Below are positions 50,531-61,859 of a stretch of DNA of 64,000 bases, one piece after another. Positions within the stretch are counted from its first letter, which is position 1; the number at the start of each line of letters is the position of its first letter. The position numbers were made by a program, and so were the translations under genes. The notes beneath the pieces were generated by a model. That model saw only the letters and a program-made list of their open reading frames with translations, ran no database searches and was not told the origin of the DNA. This DNA comes from Enterobacteriaceae bacterium. Lineage in GTDB: Bacteria; Pseudomonadota; Gammaproteobacteria; Enterobacterales; Enterobacteriaceae. The DNA lies in the NCBI GenBank assembly GCA_031261005.1, contig JAISKF010000054.1, positions 1-64,000 of the forward strand. The letters run 5' to 3'.

Positions 50531-51931
50531 ATGAGCGTAGTGCCTGTAGTCGACGTATTGCAAGGTCGCGCTGCGGTTGACAGCGAAGTCACCGTTCGCG
50601 GTTGGGTACGAACCCGAAGAGATTCTAAAGCCGGTATCTCCTTTTTAACCGTTTATGACGGTTCCTGCTTTAATCCATTACAGGCTGTCATTAATAGTTC
50701 TCTGCCGAATTATCAGGACGAAGTTTTACATTTGACAACCGGCTGTTCGGTGATTGTCACCGGTAAAGTTGCAGCTTCGCTTGGCGAAGGTCAATCTTTC
50801 GAGCTGCAAGCAACTGACGTGAAAGTTGCGGGTTGGGTTGATGATCCTGATACTTATCCAATGGCAGCTAAACGCCATTCTATTGAATATTTGCGTGAAG
50901 TAGCGCATTTACGCCCGCGTACCAATATTATTGGTGCAGTAGCGCGTGTGAGGCATACGCTGGCGCAAGCGATTCATCGGTTCTTTGATGAACAAGGTTA
51001 TTTTTGGGTGTCTACGCCGATTATTACTGCGGCGGATACCGAAGGTGCCGGTGAAATGTTCCGCGTTTCTACATTAGATCTGGAAAATTTGCCGCGTACT
51101 GATAAAGGTCAGGTAGATTTCAGTGAAGACTTCTTCGGTCGGGAATCGTTCCTGACTGTTTCTGGTCAGTTAAACGGCGAAACTTACGCTTGTGCGTTAT
51201 CTAAAGTTTATACTTTTGGTCCTACTTTCCGTGCGGAAAACTCAAATACCAGCCGTCACTTAGCTGAATTCTGGATGATCGAACCGGAAGTGGCTTTTGC
51301 CAATTTAAATGACATCGCAGCGCTGGCTGAAAGTATGTTGAAATATGTGTTTAAAGCGGTATTAGAAGAACGTCCTGATGATATGAAGTTCTTTGCTGAG
51401 CGCGTAGACAGCGAAGCGATTTCTCGTCTGGAAAAATTCGTTACTTCTGATTTTGCTCAGGTTGACTATACCGATGCTATCGAAATTCTGCTTAATTGCG
51501 GGCAGGCGTTTGAAAATCCGGTAAGTTGGGGTATCGACCTCTCTTCTGAGCATGAACGTTATCTGGCAGAGAAACATTTTAAAGCGCCGGTCGTAGTGAA
51601 AAACTATCCGAAAGATATTAAAGCGTTCTATATGCGTATGAATGAAGATGGCAAGACCGTTGCCGCAATGGACGTTTTAGCTCCGGGTATCGGTGAAATC
51701 ATCGGCGGTTCGCAGCGTGAAGAACGTCTGGAAGAGTTTGATCGCCGTCTGGCTGAATTAGGCATGAATAAAGAGGATTACAGTTGGTATCGTGATTTAC
51801 GCCGTTACGGTACTGTTCCTCATGCGGGTTTTGGTTTAGGTTTTGAGCGTTTAATCGCCTATGTGACTGGTGTCCAAAATGTCCGTGATGTTATTCCGTT
51901 CCCAAGAACACCAAGAAATGTTTCATTTTAA
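50531..51931 (+). CDS. asnS: Asparaginyl-tRNA synthetase
   Basis: Charges tRNA-Asn; class IIb, 466 aa from ATG at 50531 ([12 protein letters not shown]), the E. coli start and length; an earlier in-frame start adds eight unsupported residues. N-terminal OB-fold anticodon domain (about 1-100), motif 2 around [16 protein letters not shown], motif 3 [15 protein letters not shown] near the end. Followed by the porin, as in E. coli. Confidence 0.97.
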   Translation: MSVVPVVDVLQGRAAVDSEVTVRGWVRTRRDSKAGISFLTVYDGSCFNPLQAVINSSLPNYQDEVLHLTTGCSVIVTGKVAASLGEGQSFELQATDVKVAGWVDDPDTYPMAAKRHSIEYLREVAHLRPRTNIIGAVARVRHTLAQAIHRFFDEQGYFWVSTPIITAADTEGAGEMFRVSTLDLENLPRTDKGQVDFSEDFFGRESFLTVSGQLNGETYACALSKVYTFGPTFRAENSNTSRHLAEFWMIEPEVAFANLNDIAALAESMLKYVFKAVLEERPDDMKFFAERVDSEAISRLEKFVTSDFAQVDYTDAIEILLNCGQAFENPVSWGIDLSSEHERYLAEKHFKAPVVVKNYPKDIKAFYMRMNEDGKTVAAMDVLAPGIGEIIGGSQREERLEEFDRRLAELGMNKEDYSWYRDLRRYGTVPHAGFGLGFERLIAYVTGVQNVRDVIPFPRTPRNVSF

Positions 51932-52005
51932 TTACAATTAATTAATAGATTGAATATTTCTATTTTAGATTGAAATATTCAGCTTGAATTAAGTTGTGAA
52001 ACCCT

Positions 52006-52033
52006 AAGGGCTGGATATTCCAGCCCTTTTTTT
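52006..52033 (+). terminator. Intrinsic terminator after asnS
   Basis: AAGGGCTGG/CCAGCCCTT 9-bp stem, ATATT loop and seven T's. Confidence 0.93.
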
Positions 52034-52213
52034 ATTGATTTTAGATGTGTATCACAAAGTTTAAATATATTCGTATATGTAACAAGTTATTTTTACTTGT
52101 AAGTTATTGCGTATGTTAGTAGCATCTAAACGCTCAATTAATTGTCTTGCGGGCATAAAACCTGCAAGTAATTTAGATGGCATCAACGTTTACCGACTAC
52201 AAAATAAAGTCGG

Positions 52214-52223
52214 AAGCAGTGGC
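52214..52223 (+). promoter_or_regulatory. RybB seed-pairing site in the porin leader
   Basis: AAGCAGTGGC is the exact reverse complement of the first ten nucleotides of the RybB homologue at 61959-61968 (GCCACTGCTT), with a further G-U pair possible at 52213. It is 36-45 nt upstream of the porin ATG, a place from which sRNAs with Hfq can block 30S binding or speed mRNA decay. RybB of E. coli and Salmonella uses exactly this 5' end to repress porin mRNAs. Confidence 0.75.
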
Positions 52224-52258
52224 AGATGCCAAACAACTCCAATGAGGGAAGTTTAAAG

Positions 52259-53323
52259 ATGAAACGTAAAATTTTAGCAGTGATCGTTCCAGCTCTGTTA
52301 GTTGCTGGTGCAGCAAATGCAGCAGAAGTTTATAACAAAGATGGTAGTAAATTAGCAGTTACCGGTAAATTCCAAGCATCTCACCATTTTTCTCATGCTG
52401 ATAGCAAAGACGGCGACAAAACTTATGCTCGTTTAGGTATTCGCGGTGAAACTCAGATCAATAGCCAGTTGACTGGTTATGGCATGTACCAAACTCAATC
52501 TAATACTAAAGCTGCTGAAGGTGGTAATTCCGTATTTACTCGTTTAGCTTTCGTTGGTCTGGATGCTGGTGATGCTGGTTCTTTCGACTATGGTCGTAAT
52601 TATGGCATTAGTTATGACATTAATGCCTGGACTGACGTATTGCCAGAATTCGGTGCTGACGCTGTCGCTGAGCCTGATCGCTTTATGAGTCTTCGCGGAA
52701 GCAATTTAGCAACTTACCGTAACTCTAGTTTCTTCGGCTTAGTTGATGGCTTAAAATTTGCCGTTCAATATCAAGGTCGCAATGATAAAGATGATAGAAA
52801 TCATGTAGACAGTAACGGTGATGGTTGGGGTCTTTCTACCAGCTATGATTTAGGTGCTGGTTTCGCTGCTGGTGCAGCTTACACATCGTCTGATCGTACT
52901 GACGGTCAACAAGGTGATGGTAAAGGTGATCGCGCTGACTCTGTGATTGCTGGTGTTAAATATGATGCTAATAATGTTTATTTAGCTGCAATTTATACTG
53001 GAACTCATAATTATATCTCAGAAACTAGTAATGAGATTGGTGCTTACAACAAAACTCAAGGTTTTGAGGTTGTTGCTCAATATATGTTTGATTTCGGTCT
53101 GCAACCATCTGTAGCTTATGTATATAACAAAGCTAAAGATCTGGAAAATGTTGGCGTTAAGAGCGAAGAAATCAAAAACTACGCAACTGTAGGTGCTACT
53201 TACTACTTCAATAAAAATATCTCTGCTCGTGTTAACTATCTGATCAACAACATTGATAATGATAACAAACTGGGTATCCCTCACGACGACATCACTTCTG
53301 TTGGTTTAGTTTACGTATTCTAA
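52259..53323 (+). CDS. ompF: General porin, OmpC/OmpF type
   Basis: Trimeric 16-strand outer-membrane diffusion pore. 354 aa from ATG at 52259 with GAGG upstream; signal peptide 1-21 ending GAANA before AEVYNKDG. Constriction loop L3 shows the PEFGAD motif, and the last residue is Phe (LVYVF), as needed for barrel assembly. Position between asnS and aspC is that of E. coli ompF; sequence alone does not separate OmpF from OmpC. Its leader pairs with RybB. Note many Asp/Lys/Gly-rich loop residues (ADSKDGDK, QQGDGKGDRAD). Confidence 0.93.
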   Translation: MKRKILAVIVPALLVAGAANAAEVYNKDGSKLAVTGKFQASHHFSHADSKDGDKTYARLGIRGETQINSQLTGYGMYQTQSNTKAAEGGNSVFTRLAFVGLDAGDAGSFDYGRNYGISYDINAWTDVLPEFGADAVAEPDRFMSLRGSNLATYRNSSFFGLVDGLKFAVQYQGRNDKDDRNHVDSNGDGWGLSTSYDLGAGFAAGAAYTSSDRTDGQQGDGKGDRADSVIAGVKYDANNVYLAAIYTGTHNYISETSNEIGAYNKTQGFEVVAQYMFDFGLQPSVAYVYNKAKDLENVGVKSEEIKNYATVGATYYFNKNISARVNYLINNIDNDNKLGIPHDDITSVGLVYVF

Positions 53324-53358
53324 TTCTCTTATCTAAAGAGAACAGTTTATGTACACAG

Positions 53359-53384
53359 AAAGCACCTTTCGGGGTGCTTTTTTT
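53359..53384 (+). terminator. Intrinsic terminator after the porin
   Basis: AAAGCACC/GGTGCTTT stem, 6-nt loop and a T-run, 36 bp past the stop. Confidence 0.92.
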
Positions 53385-53582
53385 ATGATCTAATTCACGG
53401 TATTTATGCAAAATAAAACTATGTTATTAAATTTTGCAATATTTTTAACAACCCTATAGTTTTATTTACTTTTTCATGTTACACCAGTAATTGAAGCCGA
53501 CGAGTTGATGCAACTTTAACTATACTGATTCGTTCTGCTTTTCTCCGTTAATCTAACCTAAATCCATTGGAAGTCATCTACT

Positions 53583-54773
53583 ATGTTTGAACATATTAAA
53601 GCCGCACCCGCTGACCCGATATTAGGATTGGCAGATTTATATAACGCCGATACTCACTCAAATAAAATCAATCTTGGCATTGGTGTATATAAAGATGAAA
53701 CAGGTCAAACGCCGGTTCTTGATAGTGTAAAAAAAGCGGAACAGTTTTTACTGGAAAATGAAAAAACCAAAGTGTATCTCGGTATTACCGGTATTCCTGC
53801 TTTCGCTGGCTGCACACAAGAATTGCTGTTTGGTGCTGGCAACCCAATTCTCACCAGCAAACGCGCGCGTACTGCACAAGCACCAGGCGGAACAGGCGCA
53901 TTGCGTATTGCGGCTGATTTTATTGCTGCTAACACCAATGCAAAACGCGTCTGGATCAGTAATCCAAGCTGGCCGAATCATAAAAATATTTTTCGGGCAG
54001 CAGGATTTGAAACCTTTGAATACAACTACTACAACGCAGCAGAACATGCGCTAGACTTCGATGGTATGCTCGCTAGTTTAGAACAAGCACAAGCTGGTGA
54101 TGTAGTGCTGTTTCACGGCTGCTGCCACAACCCAACCGGTATCGATCCAACCGCTGAACAATGGCAGATATTAGCTGATCTTTCCGTAAAACGCGGCTGG
54201 TTACCACTGTTTGATTTCGCCTATCAGGGATTTGCCAACGGTTTAGAAGAAGATGCTCAAGGTCTGCGTATTTTTGCAGCCACCCACGCTGAATTGATTG
54301 TCGCCAGCTCCTACTCTAAAAACTTCGGCTTATACAATGAACGTATTGGTGCATTCACAATAGTAACCGCCGACAGCGAAAATGCCGATCGTGTTTTCAG
54401 TCAGGTAAAAACAGTGATTCGTGCCAATTACTCAAATCCACCAGCGCACGGCGGTCTTATTGTTACGACCATATTGACTGACCCTACTCTACGCGCCATT
54501 TGGGAGCAAGAACTGACCGATATGCGCCTGCGTATCCATCGTATGCGTCAGCTATTTGTTACCACGCTGCAAGAAAAAGGTGCGAAGCAGGATTTCAGTT
54601 TCATCATCAAGCAAAACGGTATGTTCTCTTTCAGCGGGCTGACTCAAGAGCAAGTGCTGCGTCTAAGAAGTGAATACGCCATCTATGCAGTTAATTCAGG
54701 ACGTATTAACGTTGCTGGCTTGACTCTGGATAATATGGCACCTCTATGCGAAGCGATTGTTAATGTGTTGTAA
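53583..54773 (+). CDS. aspC: Aspartate aminotransferase
   Basis: PLP enzyme interconverting aspartate/oxoglutarate with oxaloacetate/glutamate. 396 aa, same as E. coli. PLP lysine Lys246 in [13 protein letters not shown], Asp211 in LFDFAYQGF, and NPTGIDPT. Downstream of the porin, as in E. coli. Confidence 0.97.
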   Translation: MFEHIKAAPADPILGLADLYNADTHSNKINLGIGVYKDETGQTPVLDSVKKAEQFLLENEKTKVYLGITGIPAFAGCTQELLFGAGNPILTSKRARTAQAPGGTGALRIAADFIAANTNAKRVWISNPSWPNHKNIFRAAGFETFEYNYYNAAEHALDFDGMLASLEQAQAGDVVLFHGCCHNPTGIDPTAEQWQILADLSVKRGWLPLFDFAYQGFANGLEEDAQGLRIFAATHAELIVASSYSKNFGLYNERIGAFTIVTADSENADRVFSQVKTVIRANYSNPPAHGGLIVTTILTDPTLRAIWEQELTDMRLRIHRMRQLFVTTLQEKGAKQDFSFIIKQNGMFSFSGLTQEQVLRLRSEYAIYAVNSGRINVAGLTLDNMAPLCEAIVNVL

Positions 54774-54791
54774 TTGATAACACAAGAAAAA

Positions 54792-54819
54792 AATAAAGGA
54801 CGTTTCGGCGTCCTTTATT
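54792..54819. terminator. Bidirectional terminator aspC/lpxM
   Basis: AATAAAGGACG/CGTCCTTTATT 11-bp stem between convergent genes, with T-rich end on the plus strand. Confidence 0.88.
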
Positions 54820-54839
54820 ATTTTTAATAGATTAATCAA

Positions 54840-55808
54840 TTACAAATCTTTCCTCTTATAAGGCTCAATATCGCCCTCTTTTCTGGTTTTCAGAAATTTC
54901 AGCACCCAGACATATTGTTCAGGATTCGGCGTTACCAGCTTTTCCACTTCTTCATTCATACGCCGCGCGATAGTATGAGCATCGGCATCAGCAATATCGC
55001 CCATTTCAGGATTGATATAAATATCCAGAACACCTTCATCAGGGCGATAAACCGGAAATAGCGGCACGATCGCCGCATGACAAACTTTCATTAAACGTCC
55101 AACGGCTGGCAATGTCGCTTTGTAAGTAGCAAAGAAATCAACAAACTCACTATGTTCAGCACCGTGATCCTGATCAGGCAGATAATATCCCCAATAGCCC
55201 TGACGCACCGAACTGATAAAAGGCTTAATGCCATCTTGCCGCGCGTGCATACGACCGCCAAAACGACGACGAACGGTATTCCACATCCAATCAACCAGTT
55301 CATTTTTCTGATGGTGGAACATCGCTGCCATTGGCTGACCGCGCGCCGCCATCATCATGGCAGGAACATCAACGCTCCAGCCGTGCGGCACCATAAAAAT
55401 TACATTACGCCCGGAAGCACGGATCTCGTCTAACTGTTCATCACCATGCCAACGCACTCGTTTCATCAGATATTCAGGGCTGCGTATACTTTGTTCAACC
55501 ATCAGCATGGTTGAGTAAACCGCAGTCGCAAACATTTGATCGATGATCTCTTCCCGCTGCTGTTCTGTTAATTCAGGAAAGCAATAAATAAGATTAATAC
55601 GTGCGCGGCGTCTGGCTCCGCTGACAAAACGACCAGCGAATTTCGCTATTTTACCAAGTATCGGATTTCTTACTTTTGCCGGAACATAAGCCAGCAATAA
55701 CATGATCCCGACACCAAACCACACCCCCCAATATTTAGGCAGGAAAAAAGACTTTTTAAATACCGGAATAAATTCCACATTTGAACGCTGTTTTTGTTGT
55801 TTTTGCAT
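54840..55808 (-). CDS. lpxM: Lipid A myristoyltransferase
   Basis: Late acyltransferase that adds the second secondary acyl chain (myristoyl in E. coli) to lipid A, making it hexa-acylated. 322 aa. One N-terminal hydrophobic helix (about 25-43) and the HX4D catalytic motif His142-Asp147 (PHGWSVD). Conserved GGRMHARQDGIKPFISSVRQ and QDHGAEHSEF. Placed next to mepM and znu as in E. coli. Confidence 0.95.
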   Translation of the reverse strand: MQKQQKQRSNVEFIPVFKKSFFLPKYWGVWFGVGIMLLLAYVPAKVRNPILGKIAKFAGRFVSGARRRARINLIYCFPELTEQQREEIIDQMFATAVYSTMLMVEQSIRSPEYLMKRVRWHGDEQLDEIRASGRNVIFMVPHGWSVDVPAMMMAARGQPMAAMFHHQKNELVDWMWNTVRRRFGGRMHARQDGIKPFISSVRQGYWGYYLPDQDHGAEHSEFVDFFATYKATLPAVGRLMKVCHAAIVPLFPVYRPDEGVLDIYINPEMGDIADADAHTIARRMNEEVEKLVTPNPEQYVWVLKFLKTRKEGDIEPYKRKDL

Positions 55809-55897
55809 ATAAAACTCATTAGATATGATGAGTAATCTTTGTTACTCAACCCTGACTGATCATCAAGAAAAGAAAGATTATTTAGATATATAAAAAC

Positions 55898-55928
55898 AAA
55901 ACGCTGTTGAATCTCTCAACAGCGTTTT
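55898..55928 (-). terminator. Intrinsic terminator after mepM
   Basis: AAAACGCTGTTGA/TCAACAGCGTTTT 13-bp stem with a 5-nt loop; T-run on the minus strand. Confidence 0.9.
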
Positions 55929-55936
55929 ATTTATTA

Positions 55937-57232
55937 TCAGAGATGAAGCTGCGGCGTGACTTCTTTTACTAACGCCAGATATTCTGCACGATCTTTACCA
56001 ATTAAGCCTTCAGTACGCGGCAAGGTTGCTGTTAATGGGTTAACCGCCAATTCATTCACCCATAATTCATAATGCAAGTGAGGTCCGGTTGAACGACCTG
56101 TATTGCCAGAAAGAGCGATGCGATCGCCGCGTTTTACTTTCTGACCGGGTTTCACAAGAATTCTATTTAAGTGCATATAACGAGTACTGTACTGGCGACC
56201 ATGACGAATTGCTACATAGTTACCAGCAGCGCCGCTGAATTTCGCTACTACCACTTCACCGTCACCAACTGCCAGAACCGGCGAACCGACAGGCATTGAG
56301 AAATCCACACCTTTATGCGGTGCAACACGTCCTGTAATTGGGTGCAAACGGCGCGGATTAAATTGTGAGGTGATTTTATACTGCTTTGGTGTTGGATAAC
56401 GCAGGAAACCTTTTGCTAAACCTGAACCTTCTTTATCGTAGAATTTACCGTCGCTGGAACGAATAGCGTAATAATCTTTACCGGAGCTTTGAATTCTCAC
56501 ACCAACTAACTGGCTTTGTTCATTTTTACCATTCAACTGTTCTCTGGAGAACAGAATTGAAAAACGATCGCCCTTTTTCAGCTTACGGAAATCCAGTTGC
56601 CATTGTAATGCTTTGGTGACGGCATTAATTTCGCTGCTGGTTAATCCTGCGGCTCTGGCGCTGGTTACAAAATTGCCGTCCATCGTGCCGGTAACAACGC
56701 TGTTTTTCCATTCACCTTTTAAAGTATCAATGGATTCAATAAAGCCATTTTCGTTGCGTTGATAAGTACGCGTTTCGCGCTGAGATACAATCCAGGTGAG
56801 TGATTGCAGTGAGCCCTCTGCATCTAATGCCCAGTTTAGCTGCTGACCGATTTTCAGATTCGCCAATGCGCTGTTTTTGTTGGAGAGTAAATAAACATCA
56901 GCAGAATCAATACCAAACTGAGTCAAAATACTGCCAAGCGTATCGCCGCTGGAAACAACATATTCATTCGGCACATCAGCATCATCTAATTCATCTTTAG
57001 GAATATCGTCATCAGGTGTCGCTTGATCCATTGGCTCTAAATCATCAGCTTCTATACTGTTATCAGCAATGGTAGATATACTGGACACATCAGATTCACT
57101 TTCTGGCTGATAAATCGCTGCCTGCCAAACCAACATACTCCAGGTGAGAAACAGAAGCGCCCCAAGTGTTAATTTTTGGGGCTTGGAAAAATTGTTATAT
57201 ATCAGCGCAATAGTTCTAACCACTTGCAGCAC
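55937..57232 (-). CDS. mepM: Murein DD-endopeptidase MepM
   Basis: Cuts D-Ala-mDAP crosslinks so new glycan strands can be inserted. 431 aa. N-terminal membrane anchor (about 22-40), acidic linker, LysM-like/OapA region around 90-135 (YVVSSGDTLGSILTQFG), and a C-terminal M23 domain with zinc ligands in HKGVDFSMP and HLHYELWVNE. Nine residues shorter than E. coli. 20 bp after znuA on the same strand. Confidence 0.95.
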   Translation of the reverse strand: MLQVVRTIALIYNNFSKPQKLTLGALLFLTWSMLVWQAAIYQPESESDVSSISTIADNSIEADDLEPMDQATPDDDIPKDELDDADVPNEYVVSSGDTLGSILTQFGIDSADVYLLSNKNSALANLKIGQQLNWALDAEGSLQSLTWIVSQRETRTYQRNENGFIESIDTLKGEWKNSVVTGTMDGNFVTSARAAGLTSSEINAVTKALQWQLDFRKLKKGDRFSILFSREQLNGKNEQSQLVGVRIQSSGKDYYAIRSSDGKFYDKEGSGLAKGFLRYPTPKQYKITSQFNPRRLHPITGRVAPHKGVDFSMPVGSPVLAVGDGEVVVAKFSGAAGNYVAIRHGRQYSTRYMHLNRILVKPGQKVKRGDRIALSGNTGRSTGPHLHYELWVNELAVNPLTATLPRTEGLIGKDRAEYLALVKEVTPQLHL

Positions 57233-57252
57233 TACTCTAATTCCTCATTTCA

Positions 57253-58230
57253 TTACTCCAGACAGCTCGCAAACTGTTGGGATAGCTGCGTTAAAAACTG
57301 CATATAGCTATCTTTGCCTAACGTTATCTTGCTGCCAAGCGGATCTAATGTTCCTGTGCGGACATTGGTTCCCTGAACGACAGCATTAATGATGGCTGGC
57401 TGGAATTGTGGCTCAGCAAAAACACATTGCGCTTTATGCTCAACCAACTGTGTTCTTATTTGATGTAATCGTTGCGCTCCGGGCTGAATCTCTGGATTCA
57501 CGGTAAAATGCCCTGATTGGGTCAAACCGAAGGCGTTTTCAAAATAGCTGTAAGCATCATGGAAAACAAAATAACCTTTGCCGCGCAACGGGTGCATTAT
57601 ATTAGTAATCTTGCCTTTTGTCTGCTCTAGATGTTGTTCAAACTGAACAAGATTATCATTTAGTTTGTCTTTATTTTGGGGCATAAGTTCCACTAATTTA
57701 TCGTGAATCGCGATAGCGGACTGTTTTGCGATCTCCGGCGACATCCAAATGTGCATATCATAATCGCCGTGATGATGTTCATGCTCGTCATGATCTTCAT
57801 GTTTATCATGATCATGCCCTGTTTCATGATGTTCTTCTGCTCCATGATCATCATCACCTTTACTCAATAACGGCTTTATCGCAGCTAATTCGGTGAGTTC
57901 AATTTGTTTTTTATCGGCAACTTGTTGTAATGATTTAGTGAGAAAAGCCTCCATATCTTCACCAATCCATACAACAAGATCGGCAGAACGTATTTTCTGG
58001 ACATCTGACGGACGAAGAGCATAATCATGCGGCGAAGCACCATCTGGCAGTAATACTTCTGTTTCGGTAACACCATCAGTAATGGCGGCGGCAATAAATC
58101 CCAATGGTTTAATGGACGTCAACACTGCGGCTGATGCGTTGGTGGCAACAACGCTTGTGACTCCTGTGGTTAATAACGCACCGGCGAAAATCATACGATT
58201 AAACCACTTGCTATTTGTTATCTGCTGCAT
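57253..58230 (-). CDS. znuA: Zinc ABC transporter substrate-binding protein
   Basis: Periplasmic high-affinity zinc carrier. 325 aa. Signal peptide of about 34 residues, zinc ligands including His68 (GASPHDYAL) and His160 (DMHIWMSPE), and a long His/Asp/Glu-rich loop at 127-160 with about 14 His. The loop is larger than in E. coli. Divergent from znuCB across a perfect Zur site; followed by mepM. Confidence 0.96.
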   Translation of the reverse strand: MQQITNSKWFNRMIFAGALLTTGVTSVVATNASAAVLTSIKPLGFIAAAITDGVTETEVLLPDGASPHDYALRPSDVQKIRSADLVVWIGEDMEAFLTKSLQQVADKKQIELTELAAIKPLLSKGDDDHGAEEHHETGHDHDKHEDHDEHEHHHGDYDMHIWMSPEIAKQSAIAIHDKLVELMPQNKDKLNDNLVQFEQHLEQTKGKITNIMHPLRGKGYFVFHDAYSYFENAFGLTQSGHFTVNPEIQPGAQRLHQIRTQLVEHKAQCVFAEPQFQPAIINAVVQGTNVRTGTLDPLGSKITLGKDSYMQFLTQLSQQFASCLE

Positions 58231-58298
58231 GGATTTGGTCTCATTTTCAATAGAGTGAATATTAAGAATAGTTCATACTAAGAATAGTAATCATTCGT

Positions 58299-58321
58299 GA
58301 AATGTTATATTATAACATTTC
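58299..58321. promoter_or_regulatory. Zur operator between znuA and znuC
   Basis: A 23-bp perfect palindrome: GAAATGTTATA, one T, then its reverse complement. It agrees fully with the gamma-proteobacterial Zur consensus. It lies 69 bp from the znuA start and 25 bp from the znuC start, so zinc-loaded Zur should shut off both promoters. Confidence 0.93.
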
Positions 58322-58346
58322 AAAAATTCTGCAAGAAAAATGAAAA

Positions 58347-59138
58347 ATGGCAAGTTTGCTTAATCTGGAAAACATCTCGGTTGTTTTTGGCAGCCGCAAC
58401 GTATTGTCTAATATTTCTCTTACACTTGATGCCGGTCAAATTCTGACGTTGCTCGGTCCTAACGGCGCAGGGAAATCTACGCTGGTGCGCGTGGTACTTG
58501 GCTTGATCGCACCAACATCAGGGAAAGTCTCCTGCCCGAAAGATTTACGCATCGGTTATGTGCCGCAAAAACTGTATCTTGATCCCACTTTACCGCTGAC
58601 CGTTGAGCGCTTTATGTATTTGCGCCCGCACGTCAAAAAAGCGGATATTATCCCTGCTCTCAGCCGCGTACAGGCAAAACACCTGATTAATATGCCGATG
58701 CAGAAACTTTCCGGCGGTGAAACTCAGCGCGTATTACTTGCGCGCGCATTACTTAATCGCCCGCAATTATTGGTGCTTGATGAACCGACGCAAGGCGTTG
58801 ATGTTAATGGGCAACTTGCGCTGTATGATCTGATAGAAAGATTACGCAATGAACTAAATTGCGCGGTATTGATGGTTTCCCATGATTTACATCTGGTGAT
58901 GGCAAAAACCGATGAAGTGCTGTGCCTCAATCAGCATATTTGTTGCTCAGGCGCACCGGAAACCGTCTCCGAACACCCAGAATTTATTGCCATGTTCGGT
59001 AAACATGGCGCGCAGCAACTAGCGATTTATCACCACCATCATAATCACCAGCATGATCTGCAAGGTCATATTATTCTTAAAAATTCAGATTCAGGCACTC
59101 ATTCGGGTACTTGTTCAGGTGATCACGAGCATGATTGA
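58347..59138 (+). CDS. znuC: Zinc ABC transporter ATPase
   Basis: 263 aa. Walker [10 protein letters not shown] (about 37-45), signature LSGGETQR, Walker B LLVLDEP, and switch His in VSHDLH. C-terminal tail is His-rich ([10 protein letters not shown] and GDHEHD), a likely zinc-sensing or storage tail; the DHEHD end overlaps the znuB start by 8 nt. Ends in tandem with znuB. Confidence 0.96.
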   Translation: MASLLNLENISVVFGSRNVLSNISLTLDAGQILTLLGPNGAGKSTLVRVVLGLIAPTSGKVSCPKDLRIGYVPQKLYLDPTLPLTVERFMYLRPHVKKADIIPALSRVQAKHLINMPMQKLSGGETQRVLLARALLNRPQLLVLDEPTQGVDVNGQLALYDLIERLRNELNCAVLMVSHDLHLVMAKTDEVLCLNQHICCSGAPETVSEHPEFIAMFGKHGAQQLAIYHHHHNHQHDLQGHIILKNSDSGTHSGTCSGDHEHD

Positions 59139-59916
59139 ATTATTATTTCCGGGTTGGCTAGCAGGTGTGCTTCTGGCTTTAGCCGCAGGACCGCTTGGCT
59201 CTTTTGTCGTCTGGCGCAGAATGTCCTATTTCGGTGATACGCTAGCGCATTCCTCTTTGCTCGGCGTGGCATTTGGTTTGCTGCTGAATGTAAATCCCTT
59301 TTATGCTGTGATTGTGATTACTTTATTGCTGGCGATCGGTCTTGTCTGGCTGGAACGCCGCCCGCAATTCGCAGTGGATACCTTACTCGGTATTCTGGCG
59401 CATAGCGCCCTTTCGTTGGGCTTAGTTACCATTAGTTTGATGTCAAATGTGCGCGTTGATCTGATGGCTTATCTGTTCGGTGATTTGTTGTCTGTGACGC
59501 TTTCCGATTTATGGCTGATCGCTGCTGGTGTTGCTGTCGTGCTGTTGCTGTTGTGGTGGCAATGGCGATCTATGCTTTCCGTGACAATTAATCCAGATTT
59601 AGCACAAGTTGATGGCATCAATCCAGAACGCGTAAGACTGTTACTGATGCTGATCACCGCGCTGACTATTGGCTTAGCAATGAAATTTGTCGGGGCATTA
59701 ATTATTACTTCGTTACTGATTATTCCTGCGGCTACTGCGCGCCGATTCGCCAGAACGCCAGAACAAATGGCTGGTTTTGCGATCATTATCGGCATTATTG
59801 CCGTGACGGGTGGGTTAGCTTTTTCCGCAGGTTACGATACGCCTGCCGGTCCTTCTGTCGTTTTGTGTTCTTGCTGCCTGTTTATTCTTAGTTTGATAAA
59901 AAAACAAGCAGAGTAA
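59131..59916 (+). CDS. znuB: Zinc ABC transporter permease
   Basis: Inner-membrane permease, 261 aa from ATG at 59131 ([12 protein letters not shown]), same as E. coli; the earlier in-frame start lies inside znuC. About seven or eight hydrophobic helices; conserved [26 protein letters not shown]. Overlaps znuC by 8 nt, indicating translational coupling. Confidence 0.96.
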   Translation: MIELLFPGWLAGVLLALAAGPLGSFVVWRRMSYFGDTLAHSSLLGVAFGLLLNVNPFYAVIVITLLLAIGLVWLERRPQFAVDTLLGILAHSALSLGLVTISLMSNVRVDLMAYLFGDLLSVTLSDLWLIAAGVAVVLLLLWWQWRSMLSVTINPDLAQVDGINPERVRLLLMLITALTIGLAMKFVGALIITSLLIIPAATARRFARTPEQMAGFAIIIGIIAVTGGLAFSAGYDTPAGPSVVLCSCCLFILSLIKKQAE

Positions 59917-60170
59917 TATCATGATAAATAAGTTAAAAATAAATTTATCATTTTAATACTGTTTAAATAACTATTTTGAATATGACGATCAGATCAATAA
60001 GTTTTAAACTACTGTAATATTCGTACAAAAGTTTTGCTTCTATACTTGTATCTATCAAGATGCAAAATATTAGAGCAAGACTCTTTTTTTTATGTGGAAA
60101 TATCATTAATCCACTGTTTACTCACCGCCATAACTTCAATCTTAAAGTTATTAATCTTAAAGTTAACATC

Positions 60171-61859
60171 GTGAATATTAATATTATTAGCCTACTCAAC
60201 AGTAACTACATTCTATTGTTGTTTGTAGTTTTAGCACTTGGGCTGTGCTTAGGGAAACTACGTCTGGGTTCTGTTCAGCTAGGAAGTTCAATTGGTGTTC
60301 TGGTGGTTTCCCTGTTATTGGGACATGAGCATTTTTCTATTAATACTGAGGCGTTAAGTCTCGGTTTCATGCTGTTTATTTTCTGTGTTGGTGTCGAAGC
60401 GGGACCAAACTTCTTCGCTATCTTCTTTCAAGATGGCAAAAGCTATTTCATGCTGGCACTGATCCTTGTCGGTAGTGCAATGTGCATTGCATTAGGTTTA
60501 GGCAAATACTTCAACTGGGACATCGGCTTTACCGCCGGTATGCTGGCAGGCTCAATGACATCAACGCCAGTTCTGGTCGGTGCTGGTGATACCTTGCGGC
60601 AAATTACGACTGATCCCAAAACATTAGCCATCGCACAAGATCACCTGAGTCTGGGTTATGCGTTAACCTATTTGATTGGTTTAGTCAGTCTGATCTTTGC
60701 TGCGCGTTATATGCCTAAATTACAGCGTCAGGATCTGCCAACTATCGCTCAACAAATCGCCCGTGAACGTGGTCTGGATAGTGATAGCCAGCGCAAAGTT
60801 TATTTACCGGTTATCCGCGCTTATCGCATTGGATCTGAAGTAATTGAATGGGTTGGCGGTAAAAATTTGCGCGAGCTTGGGATTCATCGTTTAACCGGTT
60901 GTTATATCGGTAGAATTCGCCGTAACGGTATTATTGCCACACCTGATGGTGACGCGATTTTACAGATTAACGATGAAGTGTCGCTGGTTGGCTATCCTGA
61001 TGCACAAGCGCGTCTTGATCCTAAATTTCGTAATGGTTATGAAGTATTTGACCGCGATTTGCTGGATATGCGTATTGTCACTGAAGAAATAGTCGTCAAA
61101 AATAACAGCGTTGTGGGTAAACGTTTAAGTCAGATTAATTTAACGGATCATGGCTGCTTCCTGAATCGGATTATCCGTAGTCAGATTGAAATGCCAATCG
61201 ACGATAATGTCGTACTGCATAAAGGTGATGTGCTACAAGTCAGCGGTGATGCTCACCGTGTACAAAAAGTCGCGGAAACGATCGGCTTTATCTCGATCCA
61301 CAGCCAAGTAAGCGACCTCCTCGCTTTCTGCGCTTTTTTTATTGTGGGCTTAATGATTGGTCAGGTGACATTCCAGTTTAATAACTTTTCGTTCGCTATT
61401 GGTAACGCTGCGGGACTCCTCTTCTCCGGCATTATGCTTGGTTTTATGCGCGCCAATCACCCGACTTTCGGCTATATTCCGCGCGGAGCGCTGAGTATGA
61501 TCAAAGAATTCGGACTAATGGTCTTTATGGCTGGTGTCGGGCTAAGTGCAGGCAGCGGGATTGGTAACAATTTGGGAATGCTTGGCGGGCAAATGTTAAT
61601 TGCTGCCCTCGTTGTCAGTCTGGTTCCGGTTTTTATCTGCTATCTGATCGGTGCTTATATTATCGGCATGAACCGTGCGCTGCTGTTTGGTGCCATTATG
61701 GGCGCAAGAACTTGCGCTCCGGCAATGGATATTATCAGTGATACCGCGCGCAGTAATATTCCGGCGTTAGGTTACGCCGGAACTTATGCTATCGCTAATG
61801 TCTTACTGACTTTAGCCGGTTCGTTGATTATTGTGATCTGGCCCGGAATACTAAGTTAA
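60171..61859 (+). CDS. ybjL: AspT/YidE/YbjL family transporter
   Basis: 562 aa from GTG at 60171 ([17 protein letters not shown]), which matches the E. coli YbjL start; a longer frame from 60060 adds an unmatched basic N-terminus. Two halves of about five to six membrane helices flank two TrkA-C-like cytoplasmic domains (about 200-370). Conserved [16 protein letters not shown] and [37 protein letters not shown]. Family proteins include the Asp/Ala antiporter AspT; YbjL transports glutamate or similar in some reports, but the substrate is not proven here. Next to rybB, as in E. coli. Confidence 0.92.
   Translation: MNINIISLLNSNYILLLFVVLALGLCLGKLRLGSVQLGSSIGVLVVSLLLGHEHFSINTEALSLGFMLFIFCVGVEAGPNFFAIFFQDGKSYFMLALILVGSAMCIALGLGKYFNWDIGFTAGMLAGSMTSTPVLVGAGDTLRQITTDPKTLAIAQDHLSLGYALTYLIGLVSLIFAARYMPKLQRQDLPTIAQQIARERGLDSDSQRKVYLPVIRAYRIGSEVIEWVGGKNLRELGIHRLTGCYIGRIRRNGIIATPDGDAILQINDEVSLVGYPDAQARLDPKFRNGYEVFDRDLLDMRIVTEEIVVKNNSVVGKRLSQINLTDHGCFLNRIIRSQIEMPIDDNVVLHKGDVLQVSGDAHRVQKVAETIGFISIHSQVSDLLAFCAFFIVGLMIGQVTFQFNNFSFAIGNAAGLLFSGIMLGFMRANHPTFGYIPRGALSMIKEFGLMVFMAGVGLSAGSGIGNNLGMLGGQMLIAALVVSLVPVFICYLIGAYIIGMNRALLFGAIMGARTCAPAMDIISDTARSNIPALGYAGTYAIANVLLTLAGSLIIVIWPGILS

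Larger units (their letters stand above)
51932..52258. other. asnS/porin intergenic with long porin leader
   Basis: 327 bp holding the asnS terminator, an AT-rich region where OmpR boxes would be expected (around 52075-52110, ATATGTAACAAGTTATTTTT is a possible site, not proven), and the porin 5' leader with the RybB pairing site at 52214-52223. Confidence 0.6.

Noticed and set aside
53748..54054. Frames of about 98 aa on both strands inside aspC
   Set aside because: They are shadows of the aspC reading frame; composition is atypical for a protein.
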